Below, piece by piece: positions 52,876-61,127 of a stretch of 64,000 bases of DNA. The notes below the pieces were generated by a model. That model was not told the origin of the DNA and did not search any database. It saw only the letters and a list, made by a program, of their open reading frames with translations. The stretch spans positions 124,001 through 188,000 of the forward strand of contig NZ_JACXYU010000006.1 of the NCBI RefSeq assembly GCF_014779715.1, given 5' to 3'. How positions within the stretch are numbered: the first letter of the stretch is position 1; the number at the start of each line of letters is the position of its first letter. Both the position numbers and the translations under genes were made by a program. The DNA comes from Streptomyces chumphonensis. Its GTDB lineage: Bacteria > Actinomycetota > Actinomycetes > Streptomycetales > Streptomycetaceae.

Positions 52876-54146
52876 CTCACGTCCCCATCCCGCTCCGGCG
52901 GTGAGCCCCGCCGCGAGCCTGTGCTCTCGTCCCCGACCGGCGGCGGGACGTCCCCGCCGCCGGACCGCACCGCGATGGCGGTGCGGTATCCGTCCACCAG
53001 GCGCTCCAGCCCGACGGCCGGGCTGAAGTCCCGCTCGTAGCGGCGCCGCGCCGCCTGGCCCATCGCGCGGTTGCGGGCCGGTGCGGCCGTGATCCGGCGC
53101 AGGCGGGACGCGAGCGCGCCCGCGTCGCCGGGCCGGTGCAGCAGGCCCGTCACCCCGTCCTCGATTAGTTCGACGAAGGCGCCGTGCGCGGCGGCGACGG
53201 TGGGCACCCCGGCCGCCATGGCCTCCACCACGACCAGGCCGAACGTCTCCAGCCAGGTGGAGGGCGCCACCACCGCGACCGACCGGGCGATCGCCCGCCG
53301 GCACTCCTGCTCGTCGTACAGGCCGACGTAGCGCACGTCGTCCCGGTCCGCCGCCCAGGCGGCCACCTCGCGTTCCAGCGGTCCCGCCCCGGCGATGACG
53401 AGCGGCACCCCCACCCCGCCGTCGGCGGCGAGCGCGTCCCAGGCGGCCATGAGCAGCCGCAGGCCCTTGGCCTCGGCGAGCCGGCCGAGGAAGAGCAGGT
53501 GCTCCCCGCCGCCCGTGCGGCGGGCGCCCGGGTCGGGCACGAAGTTGTGCTTGACCGCCAGCCGTTCGGGCGGCATCCCGGCGCCCACCAGGACCTCGCG
53601 CTGCGCCGCCGAGATGCAGAAGAACCGCTCCACGCCGGACCACCAGCGGCGCCGGTTGACCGACAGGCTCACCGCGAGCGGGACCGTCGCCAGCCGGGAG
53701 TTCCGGTAGCAGCCGTGCCGGACGGCGGGCAGCGGTGCCGCGCCGACGCACTCGGTGCACGGGCGGCCGTCCCGTTGCAGCGTGCCGGGCGCGCAGAACT
53801 GGTTGTAGTTGTGCAGCGTGGCGACGGCGGGCACGCCGACGTCGGCGCAGGCGGCCAGTACCGACGGCGACAGGAGCGGGAAGACGTTGTGGACGTGCAC
53901 GACGTCCGGCCGCTCCGCCCGCAGCCGGGCGGCGAGCTCCGAGCGGACTCCCGGGTTCCACGGCACCAGCAGCGGCAGTGCCGCCTTGCCCGCCAGGGAC
54001 CGGGCGGCGATGTCGTCGCTGCGCCGCTCGAAGACCTCGACCCGGTGGCCGGCTCCGCGCAGCAGGGTCACCTCCCGGTCGACGACCTTGTTCTCGCCGC
54101 TCGGCTGCGCCGAGGCGTAGCGGTTGTGCACCACGAGGACGTGCAT
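52872..54146 (-). CDS. Family 4 glycosyltransferase
   Basis: A 424-aa GT-B enzyme: MHVLVVHNRYASAQPSGENK at the start, VVHVHNVFPLLSPSVLAAC, HLLFLGRLAEAKGLRLLM, and the donor-binding SVAVVAPSTWLETFGLVVVE with the conserved ExxxxxxxE. It adds a sugar to the lipid-linked intermediate at the cytoplasmic membrane face. It ends in a Pro/Gly-rich tail of about 25 residues. Two bases separate it from the ligase gene. Confidence 0.9.
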   Translation of the reverse strand: MHVLVVHNRYASAQPSGENKVVDREVTLLRGAGHRVEVFERRSDDIAARSLAGKAALPLLVPWNPGVRSELAARLRAERPDVVHVHNVFPLLSPSVLAACADVGVPAVATLHNYNQFCAPGTLQRDGRPCTECVGAAPLPAVRHGCYRNSRLATVPLAVSLSVNRRRWWSGVERFFCISAAQREVLVGAGMPPERLAVKHNFVPDPGARRTGGGEHLLFLGRLAEAKGLRLLMAAWDALAADGGVGVPLVIAGAGPLEREVAAWAADRDDVRYVGLYDEQECRRAIARSVAVVAPSTWLETFGLVVVEAMAAGVPTVAAAHGAFVELIEDGVTGLLHRPGDAGALASRLRRITAAPARNRAMGQAARRRYERDFSPAVGLERLVDGYRTAIAVRSGGGDVPPPVGDESTGSRRGSPPERDGDVR

Positions 54147-54148
54147 GG

Positions 54149-55381
54149 TCAGACCACCTCCGATCTGCGGGCCCGGTGCGGGACGGGCCGCCCGGGGACA
54201 TCGGGCGCCGGCCGGTGCGCGGCCGGGGCGGGCGCGACCAGGAGAGAGGCGGCCACGGCCAGGTGCAGCAGGTACGGGGAGGCGTCGCCCAGCCCGGCCT
54301 CGGTGTACGACGCGATGGCGCAGTAGCTGATGAGGAAGAGCGCGCAGGCCCGCGACAGCGACGGGGGCCGCAGCAACGCGACACCGCCGAGCACGGCGAC
54401 GAACGCCGCCACCAGCGTGAGGCCCGTGGCCCCCTGCTCGTGGTAGACGGCCAGCCAGCTGTTGTCGATCGGCAGTCCGCCGAAGGACTTGTCGCCCAGG
54501 CCCGCGCCGAACAGGTACTCCGAGGTCGTCCGGGGCGCGGCCAGCAGGGCGTCCCACACCTTGGCCCGGCCGGTGAGGCTGGTGAAGTTCTCCTCGCTCT
54601 GCCCGCGCAGGAACCACGCCTGCAACAGCGGGCCGAAGCCCACCGCGGCCACGGTGGCGCACAGCACCGTCCAGCTGAAGAACCGTCGGGCGGCGGCACT
54701 GGTCAGCACGAGCGAGCCGATCGCCAGCCCCAGCCCGACGAACATGCCGAGCGTGGCCGTGCGGGTATGGGTCAGCGCGAGCAGGACGAGGGCCGGCACG
54801 ATGACGAGGACCGCGCTGCGCCGGTCGGTCCGGCGGCCGAGCGCGAGCAGCACGGTGAGCCCGGTGATCACCGCCGCGTACTGCCCGATCTGCGGCGGGG
54901 TGAGCGGCCACAGCGCGCCGACCAGCCGCCCGCCGTAGAGATCGGGCAGGGCGGCGCCCGGAGAGGCGAGCGCCCCGGCGGCCACCGAGCACAGCACCAC
55001 GACGTAGGCCCGGATGTGGTACCGGACGAAGGTCGGGCCGCCGTCCCACCAGCGGCTGAGCAGCCACAGCGTGGCGACGAACAGCGCCAGCCGTCCGCAG
55101 CGGAACAGCGCCCCGAAGCCGGACTCCAGGTTCGCGCTGGCGATCACGCTCGGTACCAGGAGCAGCGTGAGGAGGAACAGGTAGGCGCTGGGCCTCACCC
55201 GCACCCGGGGGTTGACGGCCAGCGCGAGCACGAACGCGGCGGCCAGCGACCCCATGGTGACCATCTGGATGAGGGAACGCGGCAGCGGGACGATGGTCTC
55301 CGCCCCGGTGGAGCCCAGGGTGTTGAGGACCAGCAGCCCCCAGGCGACGCCCACGATCCTCGGCGTGCGGTCCGCGCCCAT
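54149..55381 (-). CDS. O-antigen ligase/polymerase family membrane protein (Wzy/WaaL-like)
   Basis: A 410-aa protein with about 10-12 membrane segments and a large extracytoplasmic loop (about residues 270-330: FLRGQSEENFTSLTGRAKVW, LIDNSWLAVYHEQG-like region). This matches the Wzy_C family. THTRTATLGMFVGL in the middle carries the Arg typical of the family. It would polymerise repeat units or transfer the chain to its acceptor outside the membrane. ATG 55381 begins one base after the beta-helix gene stop. Confidence 0.85.
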   Translation of the reverse strand: MGADRTPRIVGVAWGLLVLNTLGSTGAETIVPLPRSLIQMVTMGSLAAAFVLALAVNPRVRVRPSAYLFLLTLLLVPSVIASANLESGFGALFRCGRLALFVATLWLLSRWWDGGPTFVRYHIRAYVVVLCSVAAGALASPGAALPDLYGGRLVGALWPLTPPQIGQYAAVITGLTVLLALGRRTDRRSAVLVIVPALVLLALTHTRTATLGMFVGLGLAIGSLVLTSAAARRFFSWTVLCATVAAVGFGPLLQAWFLRGQSEENFTSLTGRAKVWDALLAAPRTTSEYLFGAGLGDKSFGGLPIDNSWLAVYHEQGATGLTLVAAFVAVLGGVALLRPPSLSRACALFLISYCAIASYTEAGLGDASPYLLHLAVAASLLVAPAPAAHRPAPDVPGRPVPHRARRSEVV

Positions 55382-55382
55382 C

Positions 55383-56957
55383 TCAACCACCGTCCTTCGG
55401 GCGGAAGGTGCTGCCCGCGTCCTGCCGGTACGGGGCGCCCCGCCACTGCCCGACGTCCAGCGTCCGGCTCGGGTCGTGGGCGACGAACGTCCACGGCCCC
55501 ACGTAGACGTTGTCGTGCCAGCGGTTGTCCTGCTCCAGGGTGACCGCCTCGGCCACCTCCTCGCCGTGGTAGGGCGACCACTCCGGGTAGGTCCCGTAGT
55601 TCGCCAGCACCGCCATGCGGTCGCACCGCACCGTGCAGTCGAGAACGGACGGGTCCAGCACGAAGCGGTTGTGGTGGATGTCCACGCGCTGGGTCTTCCA
55701 CCGGCAGTCGGAGCGGAGCGGGGCGGTGGAGATCTCCGGCTGCGCGCACCGCTCGGTGTCGTCCACGAGCAGGGTGCACTCACCGGAGGAGGTGTTGGCC
55801 GGGCTGTTGCAGAACCGGTCGGCGTTCTCCCACAGGGTGATGCCGGACCAGTTGTCCTCCAGGACGTTCCGGTAGATCTCGATCCGGTCGGTGCGGGCCG
55901 GGACGCGCGGTTCGCCACCGGACTCCGACACGTAGAGGGTCGCGTGGGGGAAGGTGTCCCCGCGTTCGGCGTGCCGCCGGCCCTCGACCCGGTTGTTCCC
56001 CCGGATCATGTTCCGGCGGATGACGGCGTTGTAGCTGGTCTCGTAGATCAGCGCGGCACCGTCGTTGTCCTCCAGGAGGTTGTCCTCGATGAGGAAGTCG
56101 TTGTTGTTGGTGTCCGCCCAGAGCCCCGGCCCCCGGTTGCCGTGCACCCAGTTGCCCCGGACGTCGGCGCCGTCGACCGCCCAGAACTTGACCCCGCCGG
56201 TGCAGCCGCAGCCGGGCCGCCGCCGCTCCCAGTCGTCGGTGTTGTTGCCCGCGATCTCGTTGCCCTCGACGACCAGTCCGCCGAGCGGGCCGTCGCCCTT
56301 GTAGGCGTTGATGCCGTACTGGCCGTTGCCGCGCAGACAGCTGGCCCGCACCTGCTGGCGGGCACCGGCCATCAGCCCGGCCCCGGAGTTGTGCTGGATC
56401 GTCGTGTGCTCGATCACCCACCCGTCGGCCGAGTCGTGGTTGACCACGCCCTCGTCGTGCGGCGCGACGAAACCCTGCACGGTCAGATGGCGCAGGGTGA
56501 CGTCGCGGGCGGTGCCGCCGAACGCGTACTGGTTGGTCTCGCGGCCGTCGAGCACCGCGCCCGGCGCGCCGAGATAGCGGTTGCCCTCCTTGGGCACGAC
56601 CTGGGCGTACCGGTCCGCAGGGAGCGTGTGCCGTCCCGGCCGGAGCCAGAACGTGGTGCGCGGCGGGTTCTCCCGGGTCTTGGCCGCCAGGTCGCCGGGT
56701 GCGGCGGGATCGACCGGGACGGCTCCCGCGGGCGCCGTCGCCGGGCCCGCCGCCGGTTCGGCGCACACCCGGGCGACGGACGTGGCGGGTCCGGCGGTCG
56801 GTCCCGGTCCGGGGTCCGGCGCGCTCTCGCAGCCGCTCGCCGCCAGCAGGGCCAGCGTCATCGGTGCCGCCCAGCGCCGCGACGCGCCGCCCGCGCTCCG
56901 CGCCGACGACGGGAGCGCGCGCCGGGCCGCACTCCGTCCTCCCCTCGGATCCACCAC
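55383..56957 (-). CDS. Secreted right-handed parallel beta-helix lipoprotein
   Basis: A 524-aa protein. The N-terminus is basic (about 32 residues), followed by a hydrophobic stretch with lipobox, MTLALLAASGCES, so it is probably a lipoprotein. The body has repeats of the NosD/pectate-lyase type (VIEHTTIQHNSGAGLMAG, LVVEGNEIAGNNTDDWE, FLIEDNLLEDNDGAALIY, AVIRRNMIRGNN), about 12 coils, and several Cys. Such proteins epimerise or lyse uronate-containing glycans, or bind them. I chose GTG 56957 because an internal Met leaves no n-region. The gene follows the heparinase gene by 8 bases. Confidence 0.82.
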   Translation of the reverse strand: MVDPRGGRSAARRALPSSARSAGGASRRWAAPMTLALLAASGCESAPDPGPGPTAGPATSVARVCAEPAAGPATAPAGAVPVDPAAPGDLAAKTRENPPRTTFWLRPGRHTLPADRYAQVVPKEGNRYLGAPGAVLDGRETNQYAFGGTARDVTLRHLTVQGFVAPHDEGVVNHDSADGWVIEHTTIQHNSGAGLMAGARQQVRASCLRGNGQYGINAYKGDGPLGGLVVEGNEIAGNNTDDWERRRPGCGCTGGVKFWAVDGADVRGNWVHGNRGPGLWADTNNNDFLIEDNLLEDNDGAALIYETSYNAVIRRNMIRGNNRVEGRRHAERGDTFPHATLYVSESGGEPRVPARTDRIEIYRNVLEDNWSGITLWENADRFCNSPANTSSGECTLLVDDTERCAQPEISTAPLRSDCRWKTQRVDIHHNRFVLDPSVLDCTVRCDRMAVLANYGTYPEWSPYHGEEVAEAVTLEQDNRWHDNVYVGPWTFVAHDPSRTLDVGQWRGAPYRQDAGSTFRPKDGG

Positions 56958-56965
56958 CGGCGCCC

Positions 56966-58909
56966 CTAGCCGTGGAACCCGAGCACGGTGGTCAACTCCG
57001 CCGAGTTGCCCGCGAACCCGGAGCCCACCAGCGTGGTGGCGGGCTCCTTGCGCCCGAAGCCGGCGGAGTACCAGCCCAACGGCGGGTCGCTCTCGCCGCG
57101 ATGCGCCCGCCAGGTCAGCTCCCCGGGCAGCTCCAGGGTCGCCGAGCGCTCGGCGCCGTCCCGGGTCCAGCCGAGCCGGGCCCGGTTCCCCGTCAGGTCG
57201 GCGGTGACGGCCGGGCCGAGGTGGAAGGCCAGGCGGACGGCCCGGCGCGGGCCCCGCAGCTCGTCGACCACCCGCAACTCCCGCGTCGCGGCCGTCAGCT
57301 CCACGCTGCGGCGGTGCACGGAGCCCCGGTAGCCGTCGTGCTCGGCGCACCAGCGCGAGACCTCCGGGCCCGAGGGGTCCGCGACCAGGACGCGGCTGCG
57401 CGCGTGCCGGGTCCACAGGAACGGCCCGCCCGGAACGGACTGGTCGGCTCCCTCCACCTCGAGGGTGTTGTGCGCGAGGGTCGAGCGGAAGTACCGCCGC
57501 CACGCGGGCTGCCCGTGGTAGCAGAACGTCCCCGGGTCGGCGAGGACGTCGACGCCGTCGTGCCGGACCTCCACGGAGAGCGCGTCGGCGTGGGCGTGCG
57601 CGGCGATGGACAGGAAGCCGTGCGGACCGCCGTCGCAGCGGCACCAGATGCCCTCCGGCCCCCGCAGGACCGTCAGCCCCGCGTCGGCGAAGTGGGCCGG
57701 CCGGCTCGGCGGGCGGGAGGCGGCCGGTGCGGTGGGCCGCAGGAGCGCGGCGAGCAACGGGGTGCGGACATCGGTGCCGGTCACCGTCGGCCACCAGGGG
57801 AGGCGGCCGAAGACGGCGTCCCCGGTGGCCAGCAGGGAGCCCCACCGGTCGGTGCCCTCGCCGTCCAGCACCAGTCCGTGCCCGTCGTCGGCGTCCCCCT
57901 GGCGCGGCGGCCGTAACCGGTCGTCCACGACGGCCGCGAGGGCGTCCGTCATCCGCAGCAGGACCAGCCGCACCGAGGCCGGGACCGGTACGTCGGCGGC
58001 CTCCGCCTCCGCCACGGCCGCGAGGCCGAGCTCCAGGACCAGGCCGTGGTACTCGGTGGCCAGTTCGCGGTTGAGCCCGGAGGGGAAGGTGTTGCCGCGC
58101 AGCTGCCGATCCAGCGTCCGCAGCGCCTCGGCACGCCAGCGCGCCGAGGAGGGGAACCAGTCGAAGGCGCAGCAGGCCGCCAGCTGCCCGGCCGCCTCGG
58201 CGATGACGTGGTTGTTCGCCGAGGAGCCCCGGCTGGGGAATGCGGCCAGCCACCGCTGGTGGTGCCAGACCTGCCGGAGCGCCACCGGGTTGCGTTCGAA
58301 CAGCTCGGCCGCACCCGGCCAGCCCTCCAGCAGCCTGCGGACCCACACCCAGGACAGCAGGCGGATGCCCAGCTCGATGCCGCTGGTCCAGTGCACGCCG
58401 CGCAGCGGCGCGTTGGCCGCCCACCACGAGTGCAGGTGCGCCGCCACCCGCTCGGCGTAGCGCTCCTCCCCGCTGACGGCGTAGGCGGCGGCGAGGACGG
58501 TGAGGTACTGGTGCCGCGACGGCTCCCAGATCTGCTTGACGTCCCCGATCGTCTCCTCGTCCCGGTACGGCACGTCGAAGGCGTAGCCCTCCGGAGCCCG
58601 GCGGCCCGTCTTCGGGTCGAAGAACCAGTCCGGGTCGGTCATGTCCTCGCGGGGCACGCCGAAGAACTCCGCGTGCCCCTCCATCAGCCGGTCCGCGTGG
58701 GCGAGGAGGCGCTTCGCGGCGTCCGGTGGCACCGAGGCCGCCGCCCCGGGGGGCAGGGCGGCGGTGAAGCGGGCGCCGGTGACGTCCGGGCAGCCGGGCG
58801 GCGAGGAGCGCCAGCGCCGTCTGCGCACCGTGTCCGCCACCCGGCCGCCGACCTCCCGGGGCCCCATCCGCGACAGCCGCCGCAGGTACCAGGCCGCGCC
58901 CATGCTCAT
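56966..58909 (-). CDS. Heparinase II/III family protein
   Basis: A 647-aa protein with an N-terminal (alpha/alpha) toroid (FPSRGSSANNHVIAEAAG, including the Asn-His pair; NRELATEYHGLVLELG, with Tyr-His) and a C-terminal beta-sandwich (SIAAHAHADALSVEVRHDG, RRYFRSTLAHNTLEVEG). The family cleaves or modifies uronic-acid polymers. No signal peptide is seen, so like other members in EPS operons it may act inside the cell or be exported by an unrecognised route. It overlaps the bi-domain gene by 4 bp. Confidence 0.87.
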   Translation of the reverse strand: MSMGAAWYLRRLSRMGPREVGGRVADTVRRRRWRSSPPGCPDVTGARFTAALPPGAAASVPPDAAKRLLAHADRLMEGHAEFFGVPREDMTDPDWFFDPKTGRRAPEGYAFDVPYRDEETIGDVKQIWEPSRHQYLTVLAAAYAVSGEERYAERVAAHLHSWWAANAPLRGVHWTSGIELGIRLLSWVWVRRLLEGWPGAAELFERNPVALRQVWHHQRWLAAFPSRGSSANNHVIAEAAGQLAACCAFDWFPSSARWRAEALRTLDRQLRGNTFPSGLNRELATEYHGLVLELGLAAVAEAEAADVPVPASVRLVLLRMTDALAAVVDDRLRPPRQGDADDGHGLVLDGEGTDRWGSLLATGDAVFGRLPWWPTVTGTDVRTPLLAALLRPTAPAASRPPSRPAHFADAGLTVLRGPEGIWCRCDGGPHGFLSIAAHAHADALSVEVRHDGVDVLADPGTFCYHGQPAWRRYFRSTLAHNTLEVEGADQSVPGGPFLWTRHARSRVLVADPSGPEVSRWCAEHDGYRGSVHRRSVELTAATRELRVVDELRGPRRAVRLAFHLGPAVTADLTGNRARLGWTRDGAERSATLELPGELTWRAHRGESDPPLGWYSAGFGRKEPATTLVGSGFAGNSAELTTVLGFHG

Positions 58910-61101
58910 CGCGCCTCCGCCAACGTCACCGGCGTGCCGGTGGCCAGGGCGGTCGGCACGGCGAGGGTGGCCGCCGTGGTGGCGACCAGCGACTCCAGCG
59001 GCACCGGCATGGGCCCACCGGTCCGCACGGCCCGCAGGAACGCGTCCAGTTCGGCACGCTGGCCCTTGTCCCGTGCCTTGGGCAACCGGGAACTGACCCA
59101 CCGCTTGCGGCCGTACACCGAGGCGCGGACGAAGTCGTCCAACCGCAGCGCGCGGCCGTCCGCGACCAGGTCCAGCGTCTCCTTCGGGAAGGCGGAGGGG
59201 CCGGTCGTCACATAGCTGAGCGTGGCGGTCGATCCGCCCGGGTAGCGCAGGACGACCTGGAGGTCCTCGGTACCGGGCGTGGTGACCGCGTACACCGAGA
59301 CGGGATCGGCGCCGAGCAGGTGGCTCGCCGTGTCGATGAAGTGCCCGCCCTCCCCGGCGAACCGCGACCCCTCGGTGTCCTGCCGCAGGTACCAGCTGCC
59401 GTGCTCCAGTCGGCCCGCGTTGACCAGGTAGCGCAGGCTCGCGGGCCCGGTCGGCGTGCCGAACCGCTGCGCGGCCTCGCGCAGCAGCGGCGCGAACCGG
59501 CGGTTGAAGCCCACCTGGAGCCGGTCGTTGCCGGACTCCTCCACCGCCGCGAGCACGTGCGCCAGTTCCTCCTCGGCGAGCGCCAGCGGCTTCTCCACGA
59601 ACACCGCCTTGCCCGCCAGCAGCGCCTTCCGGGTCAGCTCGGCGTGCGAACTGTGGCGGGTGACCACGAACACCGCGTCGACGGCCGGGTCGCCGAGCAC
59701 CGCGTCCAGATCGGTGGTCGCGTGGGCGAAACCGAACTTCCGCCGCGCGTTGGCCGCCGACAGCGCCGTCGTGGTGACGACCGTGGACAGCTCGACGCCC
59801 TCCCGCCCGGTGAGGTGCGGCAGCAGCATCGACGTCGCGTAGTTCCCCGCACCGGCGAACGCCAGCCGCACGGGGGCCCCGGCGACGCGCCGCGCCGGGG
59901 CGGGGGCCGCGCCGCGCGGCACCGGCGGCAGGGTCACCTGCGGGGGCGCGGGCCGCTGGACCTCGGCCTCCTCCGGGCGTCCGGGGTAGCGGAACAGGAC
60001 GGCCACGGCCTTCAGATCGCCGTCGTTCATGCCGCGGTACGTCTCGACGGCGTCCGCGAAGTCGGCCGTGTGGGAGACGAGCGGCTCCACGTCGAGGCGG
60101 CCGCGGGCCACGAGGTCGAGGAAGCACGCCAGGTTGCGGCGCTCGGTCCAGCGCACGTAGCCGATCGGGTAGTCCCGGCCCTGGAGCTCGTACTCCGGGT
60201 CGTAGCGCCCGGGGCCGTAGCTGCGGGAGAACCGGACGTCGAGCTCCTTCTCGTAGTAGGCGTTCCACGGCAGGTCCAGCCGGCACTTGCCGATGTCGAC
60301 GACCCGGCCCCGGTCCCGGCTCAGCCGGGCGGCCATCTCGACGGGCTCGTTGCCGCCGCCCCCGGCGGCCAGGTACACCTGGTCGACGCCGTGGCCGCCG
60401 GTGAGTTCGGCGACGGCGTTCTCCACCGTCGGCGAGCCGGGCCCGCCGCACGCCGCCGCGCCCAGGCTCTCCGCCAGCGCGCAGCGCGCCGCGTCGGGGT
60501 CCACGCCGACGACGCGGGCCCCCGAGGCCGTCAGCAACTGCGCGACGAGCTGCCCGATCAGCCCGAGCCCGACGACCAGCGTCACCTCGCCCAGTTGCGG
60601 TTCGCCCTGGCGCACGCCCTGCAGGGCGATCGCCCCGACGGTGCCGAAGGCCGCGTGCCGGGACGCGAGACCCTCCGGTACCGGGGCGTAGAGGTTCTTC
60701 GGCACCCAGTTCAGCTCGGCGTGCAACGCGTGCTCGTTGCCCGCGCAGGACACGAGGTCGCCGACGGCCACGTCGTCGATCCCGGCGCCGACCTGCTCGA
60801 CCACCCCGCACAGCGAGTAGCCCAGCGGCGTGTAGGAGTCCAGCCGGTTCATCACCTTGCGGTAGGTGGCGGACATCCCGTTGGTCGCCACGCTCTGCGC
60901 GACCTTGGCCACCTGGTCCGGCCGGGAGCGGGCCTTGCCCAGCATCGACATGCCGGCCTCGGACACCTTCATGAGCTCGGTCCCGGTGGAGATCAGCGAG
61001 TAGGCGCTCCGGACCAGCACGCCACCCGGCTTGCACCGCGGTGCGGGCACGTCGAGCAGCGCCAGCTCGCCGCTCTTGTAGTTCTGCACAACCTGTTTCA
61101 C
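58906..61101 (-). CDS. Bi-domain oxidoreductase (Zn-dependent ADH-like + Gfo/Idh/MocA)
   Basis: A 731-aa fusion. Residues 1-375 are a medium-chain dehydrogenase (ALLDVPAPRCKPGGVLVRSA, LVVGLGLIGQLVAQLL, VVDIGKCRLDLPW). Residues 415-731 are a Gfo/Idh/MocA dehydrogenase (RLAFAGAGNYATSMLLPHL, AVFVVTRHSSHAELTRKAL, GKAVFVEKPLAL with the EKP motif, GHFIDTASHLLG). Such bi-domain enzymes occur with heparinase II/III and AsnB in EPS clusters and are thought to make a uronate-type precursor. GTG start 61101 is 26 bp from asnB. Confidence 0.9.
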   Translation of the reverse strand: MKQVVQNYKSGELALLDVPAPRCKPGGVLVRSAYSLISTGTELMKVSEAGMSMLGKARSRPDQVAKVAQSVATNGMSATYRKVMNRLDSYTPLGYSLCGVVEQVGAGIDDVAVGDLVSCAGNEHALHAELNWVPKNLYAPVPEGLASRHAAFGTVGAIALQGVRQGEPQLGEVTLVVGLGLIGQLVAQLLTASGARVVGVDPDAARCALAESLGAAACGGPGSPTVENAVAELTGGHGVDQVYLAAGGGGNEPVEMAARLSRDRGRVVDIGKCRLDLPWNAYYEKELDVRFSRSYGPGRYDPEYELQGRDYPIGYVRWTERRNLACFLDLVARGRLDVEPLVSHTADFADAVETYRGMNDGDLKAVAVLFRYPGRPEEAEVQRPAPPQVTLPPVPRGAAPAPARRVAGAPVRLAFAGAGNYATSMLLPHLTGREGVELSTVVTTTALSAANARRKFGFAHATTDLDAVLGDPAVDAVFVVTRHSSHAELTRKALLAGKAVFVEKPLALAEEELAHVLAAVEESGNDRLQVGFNRRFAPLLREAAQRFGTPTGPASLRYLVNAGRLEHGSWYLRQDTEGSRFAGEGGHFIDTASHLLGADPVSVYAVTTPGTEDLQVVLRYPGGSTATLSYVTTGPSAFPKETLDLVADGRALRLDDFVRASVYGRKRWVSSRLPKARDKGQRAELDAFLRAVRTGGPMPVPLESLVATTAATLAVPTALATGTPVTLAEAR

Positions 61102-61127
61102 CCGAAAGTCCTCTTGTCTCTACGTCG